Assembly (NCBI GenBank): GCA_002482925.1
Contig: DLGX01000024.1
Location: 1 to 7,453, forward strand
DNA: 7,453 nucleotides
DNA from: Candidatus Saccharibacteria bacterium UBA7683
GTDB lineage: Bacteria; Patescibacteriota; Saccharimonadia; Saccharimonadales; UBA7683
Reading direction: 5' to 3'
Part shown: positions 1-6,319 of the stretch, one piece after another
Layout of the letters: the number at the start of each line of letters is the position of its first letter
Position numbering within the stretch: position 1 is the first letter of the stretch
The notes under the pieces: model-generated
Told to the model about the DNA's origin: nothing
Databases searched by the model: none
The model's input: only the letters and a program-made list of their open reading frames with translations
Made by a program: the position numbers and the translations under genes

Positions 1-1110
1 GAAGATATGGTGCTTACAATCGATCGCAATATTCAGGCAAAAGCTGAGGAGATTTTAAAAACTGGCCTAGAACAAGCCAAAGCTACCAGGGGTAGTGTGG
101 TGGTAATGGACCCAAGTACCGGTGCGGTTAAAGCAATGGCGAATTTACCTACCTATGATCCTGCCAAATATTTTGAAGTTGGCGATGACGCGTATCAGCG
201 ATTTCAAAACAGGGTAGTAAGTGATCAGTATGAAGCTGGCTCAGTCATAAAGGTACTCACAATGGCTACGGGTCTTAACGAAGGTGTAATTAACCAAAAT
301 TCAACATTTAATAACTTGGGATACGTACAGGTTGAGGATGCCCGAATTAAAAATGTCGAACAAAATGTAAATGGGACACGAACTATGACTGATATTTTGA
401 AGTACTCGCTCAATACCGGAGTAGTGCATATTCTTTCGCAGTTGGGCGGAGGCTCGATTAACGCACAGGCGCGCGACAGGCTGTACGACTACTTTACTAA
501 CCGTTATGGGTTTGGGTCGGTTACGGGTATAGAACAGGCTGGAGAAGGCACAGGAAGCGTCTACGGGCCAAGAACTGAACAAGGTAATAACGTACGATAT
601 TCCAACATGGCGTTCGGCCAAGGTATGGGCGTTACTATGATTCAAACAGCTGCAGCATTTTCAAGCGTAGTTAACGGGGGCAGCTATTATAAACCTCATG
701 TTGTGGAAGGTACGCTTACGCAGGCTGGTGAGGTTGATTCTTCAGCGCCAAAACCTGAAAGAACAGGTGTAGTAAGCGCACAGACTGCTGTTACTGTTCG
801 TGAAATGACTCGTACAGCGCTTAAAGAAGCAACCGCAGTTTCACGGTTGGTCAGACCTGGATATAACGTAGGCGGAAAAACTGGTACATCGCAAACTATC
901 GACCCGACGACAGGTAGATATACCGAAGATAATACCATTGGTAGTTATCTTGGATATGGTGGCGATGACAAGCCGAGATATGTCATAATGGTACGCGTAG
1001 ATGATTCAAAAATTGGTGCTGCAAGTTTTACCGGAAGCGCAGCCGCAGGGCCGATATTTGGAAACTTAAGCAACTGGCTGATCGACTACTACAATATAAA
1101 GCCGCTTTAA
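1..1110 (+). CDS. ftsI: Class B penicillin-binding protein (FtsI/PBP2-type transpeptidase), C-terminal part, 5'-truncated by the window
   Basis: This is a septal D,D-transpeptidase that crosslinks peptidoglycan stem peptides outside the membrane. The reading frame is open at base 1, so the N-terminal anchor and pedestal domain lie upstream. 369 residues are visible. The transpeptidase domain opens with VLTIDRNIQ, a standard entry motif. The active-site motifs are in the right order: SVIK at 241-252 (nucleophile Ser, usual SxxK, with EAGS instead of the common EPGS), SLN at 406-414 (SxN), and KTGT at 877-888 (KTG). The protein ends with a WLIDYYNI stretch typical of short FtsI C-termini, and no PASTA domain follows. 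It is first in a run with mraY, ftsW, murG and ftsQ, so it is probably the partner of the FtsW encoded here. The class is certain. Division (FtsI) rather than elongation (PBP2/MrdA) is inferred from the neighbours. Confidence 0.93.
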   Translation, partial: EDMVLTIDRNIQAKAEEILKTGLEQAKATRGSVVVMDPSTGAVKAMANLPTYDPAKYFEVGDDAYQRFQNRVVSDQYEAGSVIKVLTMATGLNEGVINQNSTFNNLGYVQVEDARIKNVEQNVNGTRTMTDILKYSLNTGVVHILSQLGGGSINAQARDRLYDYFTNRYGFGSVTGIEQAGEGTGSVYGPRTEQGNNVRYSNMAFGQGMGVTMIQTAAAFSSVVNGGSYYKPHVVEGTLTQAGEVDSSAPKPERTGVVSAQTAVTVREMTRTALKEATAVSRLVRPGYNVGGKTGTSQTIDPTTGRYTEDNTIGSYLGYGGDDKPRYVIMVRVDDSKIGAASFTGSAAAGPIFGNLSNWLIDYYNIKPL

Positions 1111-1120
1111 AAGGAAAAAC

Positions 1121-2173
1121 ATGCAAGAAACAAACGTTACCGCACAAATTATTCTCGACAACCTCAGACCTGTTCTTACTCTCGGATTTATCAGTTTCGC
1201 ACTTTCTATGCTTTTGACCCCAATATATACAAAATTTGCATTTAAATATAAGTGGTGGAAGAAACCCCGTTTAGACACGGTGAGTGGCGAAAAAGCAGTG
1301 GTTTTTCAAAAAATGCACGCCGAAAAACATAAACGGCATATTCCAGCAATGGCCGGGGTTATTTCGCTTACTGCGCTAAGTGCAGTTACGATTGTGTTTA
1401 ACTTAGACCGAGGACAAACATGGTTACCGCTTGCAGCCGCTATTGGCGCGGGCGCGGTGGGGCTACTGGACGACATAATTAACCTGAAAGGTGCTGGAAG
1501 AGGCACTGCTGGTCTTAATTTTAAGATCAAACTTCTGCTTACCAGTATTATCGCAGCAGGCCTAAGCTATTGGTTCGTGTACAAACTTGGCTACAGCATT
1601 ATCCACATTCCATTTGCAGGTGATCTTGCGCTCGCTGCACCAGTAATGTTTATTGGATTCGTTTTTGTAATTATAGCTACCGCCAACGCGGTTAATATTA
1701 CCGATGGTTTAGACGGACTTGCAGGAGGGTTGCTTGTTACCGCATTCGGCGCGCTTGCGTTAATAGCATTTTTACAAGGCAACTTTGGTATTGCAGGATT
1801 CTGCCTATCACTAGTAGGTGTGCTACTCAGCTATTTATGGTTTAATATTTTCCCTGCTAGGTTCTTTATGGGAGATGTTGGCAGTTTCGCGTTTGGAACC
1901 TCGCTTGCGGTAGTGGCAATTATGCTAAACGCAGTACTTTTAATACCAATTATCGGCTTCATGTTTGTAGTAGAAATCAGCTCAGTAGTGGCACAATTGC
2001 TTTCTAAACGTGTTTTAAAAAAGAAGATCTTTCTTTCGGCACCTATTCATCATCACTTTGAAGCAAAAGGTTGGCCAGAAGCTAAAGTTACTATGCGCTT
2101 TTGGATACTTGGCCAAGTATGCGGAGTGGTAGGATTGCTAGTTGCGGTACTTGGAGGGCACCTTACGCTATGA
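1121..2173 (+). CDS. mraY: Phospho-N-acetylmuramoyl-pentapeptide transferase MraY
   Basis: This integral membrane enzyme transfers phospho-MurNAc-pentapeptide from UDP to undecaprenyl phosphate, giving lipid I. The protein is 350 aa, normal for the family, with about ten hydrophobic segments. Family signatures are present: LLDDII (Asp117-Asp118), NAVNITDGLDGLAGG (189-203), FFMGDVGS with the conserved Asp252, and PIHHHFEAKGW with the His triad at 310-312. One oddity is that the usual DDxxK reads DDIIN, with Asn121 where most MraY have Lys and a Lys two residues later. The start follows the PBP stop by 10 bp with an AAGGA ribosome site at 1111-1115. The TGA stop overlaps the ftsW start, suggesting translational coupling. 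In most bacteria murD follows mraY, but here it is skipped. Confidence 0.97.
   Translation: MQETNVTAQIILDNLRPVLTLGFISFALSMLLTPIYTKFAFKYKWWKKPRLDTVSGEKAVVFQKMHAEKHKRHIPAMAGVISLTALSAVTIVFNLDRGQTWLPLAAAIGAGAVGLLDDIINLKGAGRGTAGLNFKIKLLLTSIIAAGLSYWFVYKLGYSIIHIPFAGDLALAAPVMFIGFVFVIIATANAVNITDGLDGLAGGLLVTAFGALALIAFLQGNFGIAGFCLSLVGVLLSYLWFNIFPARFFMGDVGSFAFGTSLAVVAIMLNAVLLIPIIGFMFVVEISSVVAQLLSKRVLKKKIFLSAPIHHHFEAKGWPEAKVTMRFWILGQVCGVVGLLVAVLGGHLTL
2153..2158 (+). promoter_or_regulatory. Shine-Dalgarno sequence for ftsW
   Basis: GGAGGG lies inside the end of mraY, 11 nt before the ATG at 2170. It supports that start over the in-frame ATGs further upstream (2101, 2119), which lie deep within mraY. Confidence 0.65.
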
Positions 2174-3417
2174 ACCCAGCAACTACCAGAAGGCGCCAAC
2201 CTGTTGCCAGTGGTGCAAACCAGTCTCAGGTAGGAAGAAGGCATCGCCCAGATTACGTACTAATGCTTTGCATGGTAATGCTTCTTGCAATCGGGCTAAT
2301 CGTTATTTATTCAGTAAGTCCTGCCATCAGCGCTCAGCTTACCGGTGATGTGGACCCGAATCACTTTATGTACCGCCAGCTTATGTTCTTAGCGCTAGGA
2401 TTCGGGGTCTTTATTACCACAAGCTTCTTGCCGCTTGGATTTTGGAATGTAGTACAAAAATACATTATTTGGTTTGCGGTGATTTCGTTCTTCTTTTTGC
2501 TTATACCGGCGCTTAGCCTTAATTATGGTGGAGCCACAAGATGGGTGCATATTGGCCCGATCAACTACCAGCCAGCTGAGCTTCTTAAGTTCGGTTTAGT
2601 TTTTAACCTGGCATTATTTTTTACTTCTAGAATTAAAGCGGGCATTTTAAATACGAAAGCTACCACGTATGCTTTTTTGATTATTATGGGGGCAATTGCA
2701 CTTGAAATTGTAGTACTGCAGAAAGATTTGGGTACCATGATTCCTATTGTTGCAATCATGCTTGCCATGCTTTATTTAAGTGGAATTTCTATGAAGCGAT
2801 TTATGATGATAATTACGGTGATTGTAGTAGGCGGAGCACTTGCAATTGGTATGGCAGGACACCGTAGGGCTCGTGTACTTACGTTTTTAAACCCCAGTGC
2901 AGACACAAGTGGTAGCGGATATCACATTAACCAAGCGCTGATTGCGGTGGGTAGCGGGGGAGTGTTCGGTAAAGGGCTAGGAAGAAGCGTGCAAGCGTAT
3001 GGCTATCTTCCGGAAGCGGCTAATGATTCAATTTTTGCAATTATGGCAGAAAAATTTGGTTTTGTCGGCATGCTCGTGGTTTTTTCAATTTACGGTGGAC
3101 TACTATTTCGAATAATAGGTATTGTCAATAAAGCTCCTAATACTTACTTACGCCTTGTTTCTGGTGGAGTATTTGCCTGGATGTGCGTACAGGCGTTTGT
3201 GAACATCGGAGCAATGTTGAGCATTATGCCGCTTACCGGCGTAACTCTGCCATTACTAAGCTTTGGTGGTACTAGTTTAATATTTACATTAGCTGCCCTT
3301 GGCGTTGTGTTTCATATTTCGCGCTATACAAGACTAGGTCACGAAGTAGAATCAAATGTAACCGAACAACGACGTGCGATTTCTTATAATCGTTCAGCGA
3401 GAGGGTATTCCCAATAA
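2170..3417 (+). CDS. ftsW: FtsW, SEDS-family septal peptidoglycan glycosyltransferase
   Basis: FtsW is a polytopic SEDS protein that polymerises lipid II into glycan strands at the septum together with its cognate class B PBP. From the ATG at 2170 it is 415 aa. It has a basic cytoplasmic N-terminus (1-28), about ten membrane spans, and a basic tail (386-415). SEDS signatures are GGATRWVHIGP..YQPAELLKF (120-141), QKDLGT (184-189, usually QPDLG), HRRAR..TFLNP (231-242), GSGGVFGKGLG (261-271), LPEAANDSIFA (280-290) and LPLLSFGGTSL (360-370). Asp286 in the NDSIFA motif matches the invariant Asp essential for SEDS polymerases. The start shares ATGA with the mraY stop and has a GGAGGG site. FtsW rather than RodA is inferred from its position between mraY and murG. 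Confidence 0.94.
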   Translation: MNPATTRRRQPVASGANQSQVGRRHRPDYVLMLCMVMLLAIGLIVIYSVSPAISAQLTGDVDPNHFMYRQLMFLALGFGVFITTSFLPLGFWNVVQKYIIWFAVISFFFLLIPALSLNYGGATRWVHIGPINYQPAELLKFGLVFNLALFFTSRIKAGILNTKATTYAFLIIMGAIALEIVVLQKDLGTMIPIVAIMLAMLYLSGISMKRFMMIITVIVVGGALAIGMAGHRRARVLTFLNPSADTSGSGYHINQALIAVGSGGVFGKGLGRSVQAYGYLPEAANDSIFAIMAEKFGFVGMLVVFSIYGGLLFRIIGIVNKAPNTYLRLVSGGVFAWMCVQAFVNIGAMLSIMPLTGVTLPLLSFGGTSLIFTLAALGVVFHISRYTRLGHEVESNVTEQRRAISYNRSARGYSQ

Positions 3418-4592
3418 TGCGTATATTGCTTGCTGGTGGTGGTTCTGGCGGACACGTAACTCCACTTAAGGCTGTAAGTGAATCTTTAAAACGGCTCTCT
3501 ACAGAAGAGGTAGTTATTACGGCGCTCACAGATAACGGTTTTTATAACGAGACTAAAGCAATTTTTGCAGACGATCCGAATGTTACGTTAAAAAAAATAT
3601 TTTCTGGCAAGTATCGGCGCTATAAAAGTAAATCTTTCGTGTGGCATATTACGCACTTGCCAACACTGCTCAAGAATATTCGAGATGTGTTTTTGCTTGG
3701 TTTGGGCTTAATCCAATCAGTGTGGTATTTTTTAGCGCACAAACCTGACATTGTATTTTGCAAAGGTGGTTTTGTATGTGTACCTATTGGTTTGGTTGCA
3801 AAGTTATTTAATGTACCTCTTGTAATACATGATTCAGATACACGACCCGGGCTTACTAACCGTATTCTGGCTCGGTGGGCAGCTAAGATTTGTACTGGCA
3901 TGCCGGCTGAATTCTATCCATATCCTAAAGATGCAATGATACACACTGGCATACCGGTTAATACACAGTATCAGCCGGTTTCTAAAAGCCAACAACGTAT
4001 GCATAAAACAACGCTGCAACTAAGCAGCGATCTTCCTCTGGTACTTTTTACCGGGGGAGGTAATGGTGCTGTTTCGCTTAATACACAAGTCATTCTAGCC
4101 GCTCCTATTTTACTTAACGCTGGGTTTAGTGTTGTACAACTGGCTGGTAAAGGTAAAACTAGCGATGCTATCAAAGCGCGTAATACACTATCTGACGATA
4201 AACAAAAATTGTGGCAGATCGAAGAATTTGCACCAATGGCGCCCCGTCTTCTGGGGGCAGATGTTGTAGTTACGCGAACAAGTGCGAGTACTCTACAAGA
4301 ATGCGCTAATGCCAGAAAAGCCGTAATTGGAATCGCGAGCCCACATTTAGACGATCAAAAAATGAATGCTGACTTTTTTGCATCAAAAAATACAATTCTT
4401 TCGCTAGATGAAACAAAACTTTCTAGTGATGGGGCAGAGTTAGCACACGCAATTATGGAATTAGCAAAAAATACACATACCGCTGCAGAATATGCCGACA
4501 GATTACATACAGAGTTTGCAAAACCCGCGGCGGCAGATGAACTAGCTACAATTATACTTGCCCAGACACATGCTCATTCTTCTGGTAAATAA
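3417..4592 (+). CDS. murG: MurG, UDP-GlcNAc:lipid I N-acetylglucosaminyltransferase (divergent)
   Basis: MurG is a peripheral membrane GT-B enzyme that adds GlcNAc to lipid I to form lipid II on the cytoplasmic face. At 391 aa it is longer than the usual ~355. The N-terminal domain has GGGSGGHVTP (7-16), the glycine loop for the lipid acceptor, followed by a basic segment GKYRRYKSKSF (64-74) that I associate with CPR MurG. Next come KGGFVCVP (116-123) and IHDSDTRPGLTNR (137-149). The C-terminal donor domain has TGGGNGA (212-218), RTSASTLQE (287-295) and DDQKMNA (312-318). Several canonical positions differ: HEQN is HDSD, GGSQGA is GGGNGA, and TGNP is TGIP. The conserved Glu295, Gln314 and Asn317 remain. 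The start overlaps the ftsW stop by 1 bp, with GAGAGGG 11 nt upstream. In canonical clusters murC or murB follows; here ftsQ does. Confidence 0.92.
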   Translation: MRILLAGGGSGGHVTPLKAVSESLKRLSTEEVVITALTDNGFYNETKAIFADDPNVTLKKIFSGKYRRYKSKSFVWHITHLPTLLKNIRDVFLLGLGLIQSVWYFLAHKPDIVFCKGGFVCVPIGLVAKLFNVPLVIHDSDTRPGLTNRILARWAAKICTGMPAEFYPYPKDAMIHTGIPVNTQYQPVSKSQQRMHKTTLQLSSDLPLVLFTGGGNGAVSLNTQVILAAPILLNAGFSVVQLAGKGKTSDAIKARNTLSDDKQKLWQIEEFAPMAPRLLGADVVVTRTSASTLQECANARKAVIGIASPHLDDQKMNADFFASKNTILSLDETKLSSDGAELAHAIMELAKNTHTAAEYADRLHTEFAKPAAADELATIILAQTHAHSSGK

Positions 4593-4594
4593 GG

Positions 4595-4628
4595 TATACT
4601 ACATACATAAGCGTAACTCGCGTATGTA
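4595..4628 (+). promoter_or_regulatory. TATACT -10-like box and small hairpin before ftsQ
   Basis: In the 41-bp gap before ftsQ, TATACT (4595-4600) resembles a -10 box, but no good -35 is visible at the right distance. It is followed by the inverted repeat TACATAC (4600-4606) / GTATGTA (4622-4628), with a further GCG/CGC pairing inside. The hairpin ends five bases before the ftsQ ATG, and no Shine-Dalgarno sequence is present. It could be an internal promoter or a translational control element. There is no T-tract, so it is not a terminator. Confidence 0.3.
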
Positions 4629-4633
4629 AAATT

Positions 4634-5569
4634 ATGTTTCAGAAAAAAAAGACACAAACTACTAGGCAAACTGTTCGAGTTCGCCGGCCAGCCCAGGGCA
4701 TGAACGAATCGTTCAGGCGTAATAATGTAGTAATTTCGCGAAGACAGAAAGAGATTGCTGAGCGCCAGCAATCTGTAACACAGCGCCAGATTGAAAAAAA
4801 GCGTTTAGACGCCACGCACCGGCTTAAAATAAAGGTTATATTTTTTGTAGCAGCGGTGTTTTTAGGCGGACTGTTTATTAGAAACACTATTACTACGGTG
4901 CATGTGGAATCTAATGCGTCAACTAAACTAACAAATACAGAGCTTGCCCAGTATCAAACGCAGATACTTTCAAGATACAAAATGCATACTATTTTCGGAC
5001 AAGCATGGTTGCTTGATACGCAGGCTCTTACTTCTGATTTGGTAAAAGACTACCCGGAAATACAAAGAATTAACTTTTCAAGCAAAACCCCGATCTCAAC
5101 AACGCTCAAAGCTGATATTCGATTCAGGACCCCAGTCTTTACTTGGAAAGACGTGGGCGGGAAAGATCAGTTTGTAGATTCTGAAGGTGTATTGTTTTCT
5201 AAAAATCTTGACCCTACAGTTAACGCAAATAAACTCATAAAAATTGAAGATCAGAGTGGGGTAGTGCTTGAAGCTGGTAGCTCTGTGCTAACTGCTAACC
5301 TGGTGCAATTTGTTGGGATGCTGCATAGCAAAGTTCCTGTGCTCTACGGTGCAAACGCTAAAGTAGAACGGGTAATTATTCCAAAATCTACCCGAGAAGT
5401 TCAGATTCAAATATCTGGAAGTCCCTATATAGTTAAGTTTAATTCAACTCGTAATTTAGATGAACAAATAGGGGAGCTACAGACTCTGCTCGCTTTCTTA
5501 AAGGCAAGTAACGCTACGCCAAGTGCGTATATAGATCTTCGCGTACCACACAAAGCATTTTATAAGTAG
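4634..5569 (+). CDS. ftsQ: FtsQ/DivIB-type cell division protein
   Basis: This is a bitopic divisome scaffold that links early and late division proteins and is thought to control FtsWI. The protein is 311 aa. Its long, strongly basic and polar cytoplasmic N-terminus (1-64) is rich in Arg, Lys and Gln and likely part coiled coil around 36-60. One membrane span follows (about 66-83), then a POTRA-like region (about 86-165). The C-terminal beta domain contains RTPVFTW....QFVDSEGVLF (165-188), matching the FtsQ pattern in which R-x-P precedes a (V)DxxG motif, and it ends with the typical YIDLRVPHKAFYK. The gene lies 41 bp after murG without a clear ribosome site, behind a hairpin. ftsA and ftsZ do not follow. 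Identification rests on architecture, these motifs and context, since FtsQ sequences diverge widely. Confidence 0.87.
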   Translation: MFQKKKTQTTRQTVRVRRPAQGMNESFRRNNVVISRRQKEIAERQQSVTQRQIEKKRLDATHRLKIKVIFFVAAVFLGGLFIRNTITTVHVESNASTKLTNTELAQYQTQILSRYKMHTIFGQAWLLDTQALTSDLVKDYPEIQRINFSSKTPISTTLKADIRFRTPVFTWKDVGGKDQFVDSEGVLFSKNLDPTVNANKLIKIEDQSGVVLEAGSSVLTANLVQFVGMLHSKVPVLYGANAKVERVIIPKSTREVQIQISGSPYIVKFNSTRNLDEQIGELQTLLAFLKASNATPSAYIDLRVPHKAFYK

Positions 5570-5620
5570 GAAAGGTACGTATAAATGTAAGGCCTTCACG
5601 CTTTCACCACTCTACCCCAT

Positions 5621-5636
5621 GTTCGTATTTTGTTCG
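5621..5636 (+). repeat. 16-bp direct repeat, copy 1
   Basis: GTTCGTATTTTGTTCG is identical to 6176-6191. The unit itself carries GTTCG twice, 11 bp (about one helical turn) apart, which suggests a binding site for a protein contacting one DNA face. The flanking bases differ between copies, so the identity is exactly 16 bp. Confidence 0.8.
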
Positions 5637-5706
5637 TATACCAAATATATTGAAAAAACATATAAAACATATAAAAGTAGAAAAAAGCAAATAATGCAAA
5701 TAATAC
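5637..5706 (+). other. AT-rich tract with tandem 9-mers (possible DNA unwinding element)
   Basis: Twelve of 70 bases are G or C (17%). Two exact tandem 9-mers are present: ACATATAAA twice at 5658-5675, and GCAAATAAT twice at 5687-5704. The + strand is A-rich. The tract sits about 60 bp from a DnaA-box group, with a G-rich stretch (5708-5730, bounded by two GCAGTG copies) nearby. This is the layout of a bacterial unwinding element. The composition and repeats are seen directly; the function is inference. Confidence 0.5.
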
Positions 5707-5742
5707 TGCAGTGGAGGGGAGAGAGCAGTGTAAAAACATCGC

Positions 5743-5756
5743 GACATGAAAATGTC
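5743..5756 (+). repeat. Small hairpin with GAAA loop
   Basis: GACAT (5743-5747) and ATGTC (5752-5756) pair around a GAAA loop, a GNRA-type tetraloop if transcribed from the + strand. GCGACAT, which begins at 5741, recurs in both arms of the larger inverted repeat at 5959-5992. An A-run follows on the + strand, so it is not a + strand terminator. Confidence 0.35.
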
Positions 5757-5766
5757 AAAAAAGCAA

Positions 5767-5819
5767 CTTTTCACAAGTATACTGTGGAAAAGTCAAATTA
5801 TTATGCACTGTGTGGATAA
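5767..5819. other. DnaA-box cluster (candidate origin or DnaA-binding locus)
   Basis: Compared with TTATNCACA, this 53-bp stretch holds CTTTTCACA at 5767-5775 (two mismatches), TGTGGAAAA at 5783-5791 (reverse, one mismatch), TTATGCACT at 5801-5809 (one mismatch) and TGTGGATAA at 5811-5819 (reverse, perfect). The boxes form two inverted pairs. The first is ACTTTTCACA with TGTGGAAAAGT (5766-5793, one bulged G) around AGTATAC. The second is TTATGCAC and GTGGATAA around TGT (5801-5819). Such density beside an AT-rich tract is typical of oriC. Against that, no dnaA or dnaN is in view and the flanking genes converge. Confidence 0.5.
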
Positions 5820-5958
5820 CAACACTAGTGCGGTAGGTTTAATGAGCTTAAATGAACGCAGTATCTGTTAAATAGTGCCAAACATTTACCGAAAGGTATA
5901 GAATTTGCTAAAAGATCCCCTTTTGAAGAGTATAGCTAGTGAAACCTGGTATATATAT

Positions 5959-5992
5959 GTAATGTCGCAAAATATACATTGTGCGACATTAC
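5959..5992. repeat. 11-bp perfect inverted repeat
   Basis: GTAATGTCGCA (5959-5969) and TGCGACATTAC (5982-5992) are exact reverse complements. Inside, after one A/G mismatch, AAT and ATT can pair around an ATAC loop, so the total stem would be 14 pairs. No T-tract follows on either strand, which argues against a simple intrinsic terminator. A dimeric regulator or recombinase site, or a stable RNA 3' structure for the upstream operon, are alternatives. Confidence 0.7.
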
Positions 5993-6175
5993 GTTACTAT
6001 ATCAATAAGGTATAAATACTCATTCCCTTTGTGCTTATTTCTATGTGTTTTTGTACAATTCCGACATTTGCATATATGCCATGCCCTTCCACTTGCTGAA
6101 ATGAAAACTTTTTACGCTATATGCACTATTCAACAAATTGTTATATAAATTTAGAATATTCTTAAACAGCCGAAC

Positions 6176-6191
6176 GTTCGTATTTTGTTCG
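6176..6191 (+). repeat. 16-bp direct repeat, copy 2
   Basis: This is the second exact copy of GTTCGTATTTTGTTCG, 555 bp from the first. Here it is preceded by CGAAC, making a 10-bp palindrome CGAACGTTCG at 6171-6180. A degenerate relative, GTTCGCTTTTTGTATT (11 of 16 bases match), begins at 6301. Confidence 0.8.
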
Positions 6192-6200
6192 ACAATATTA

Positions 6201-6245
6201 TTTACGATGATTTGTGCTCAGCAGAAGGTTTACGATGAGTTTGTG
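6201..6245 (+). repeat. Imperfect tandem repeat, 28-bp period
   Basis: TTTACGATGATTTGTG (6201-6216) recurs as TTTACGATGAGTTTGTG (6229-6245), differing by one inserted G. It lies just after the second 16-bp repeat. No coding or RNA role is apparent. Confidence 0.6.
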
Positions 6246-6265
6246 TACTGGACTTGTACTTACGC

Positions 6266-6319
6266 GGGAATGACATGACAAATACGTGCGCCCACAAAGT
6301 GTTCGCTTTTTGTATTCCC
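6266..6319. terminator. Possible structured 3' end between convergent operons
   Basis: GGGAATgACA (6266-6275) can pair with TGTATTCCC (6311-6319), nine pairs with one bulged G. Inside it, GCG/CGC and CAC/GTG pair around AAA (6288-6306), followed by five T on the + strand (6307-6311). The pairing is imperfect and the T-run lies inside the outer stem, so intrinsic termination is only a weak inference. It sits 13 bp past the end of the - strand operon. Confidence 0.25.

Noticed and set aside
5619..5819. 66-codon open frame on the + strand in the gap
   Set aside because: It has a Lys/Tyr/Ser-rich low-complexity composition caused by the AT-rich tract, no ribosome site, no recognisable domain, and it overlaps the tandem repeats and DnaA boxes.
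5911..5925. AAAAG-ATCCC-CTTTT as an intrinsic terminator for the dcw operon
   Set aside because: The stem is only five mostly A-T pairs, no T-run follows, and it lies 340 bp past the ftsQ stop.
5939..5966. Possible dif site (ATATGTAATGT resembles the XerD arm of Firmicute dif, 8 of 11)
   Set aside because: The XerC half shows almost no match and the central region is just an AT repeat; the similarity is likely chance.
6070..6079. GCATATATGC palindrome
   Set aside because: A 10-bp AT-centred palindrome is common by chance in AT-rich DNA and has no supporting context.
6171..6191. LexA/SOS box (CGAAC with GTTCG)
   Set aside because: The Gram-positive LexA box needs four bases between CGAAC and GTTCG. 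Here the spacing is zero or eleven, and copy 1 of the repeat lacks CGAAC altogether.
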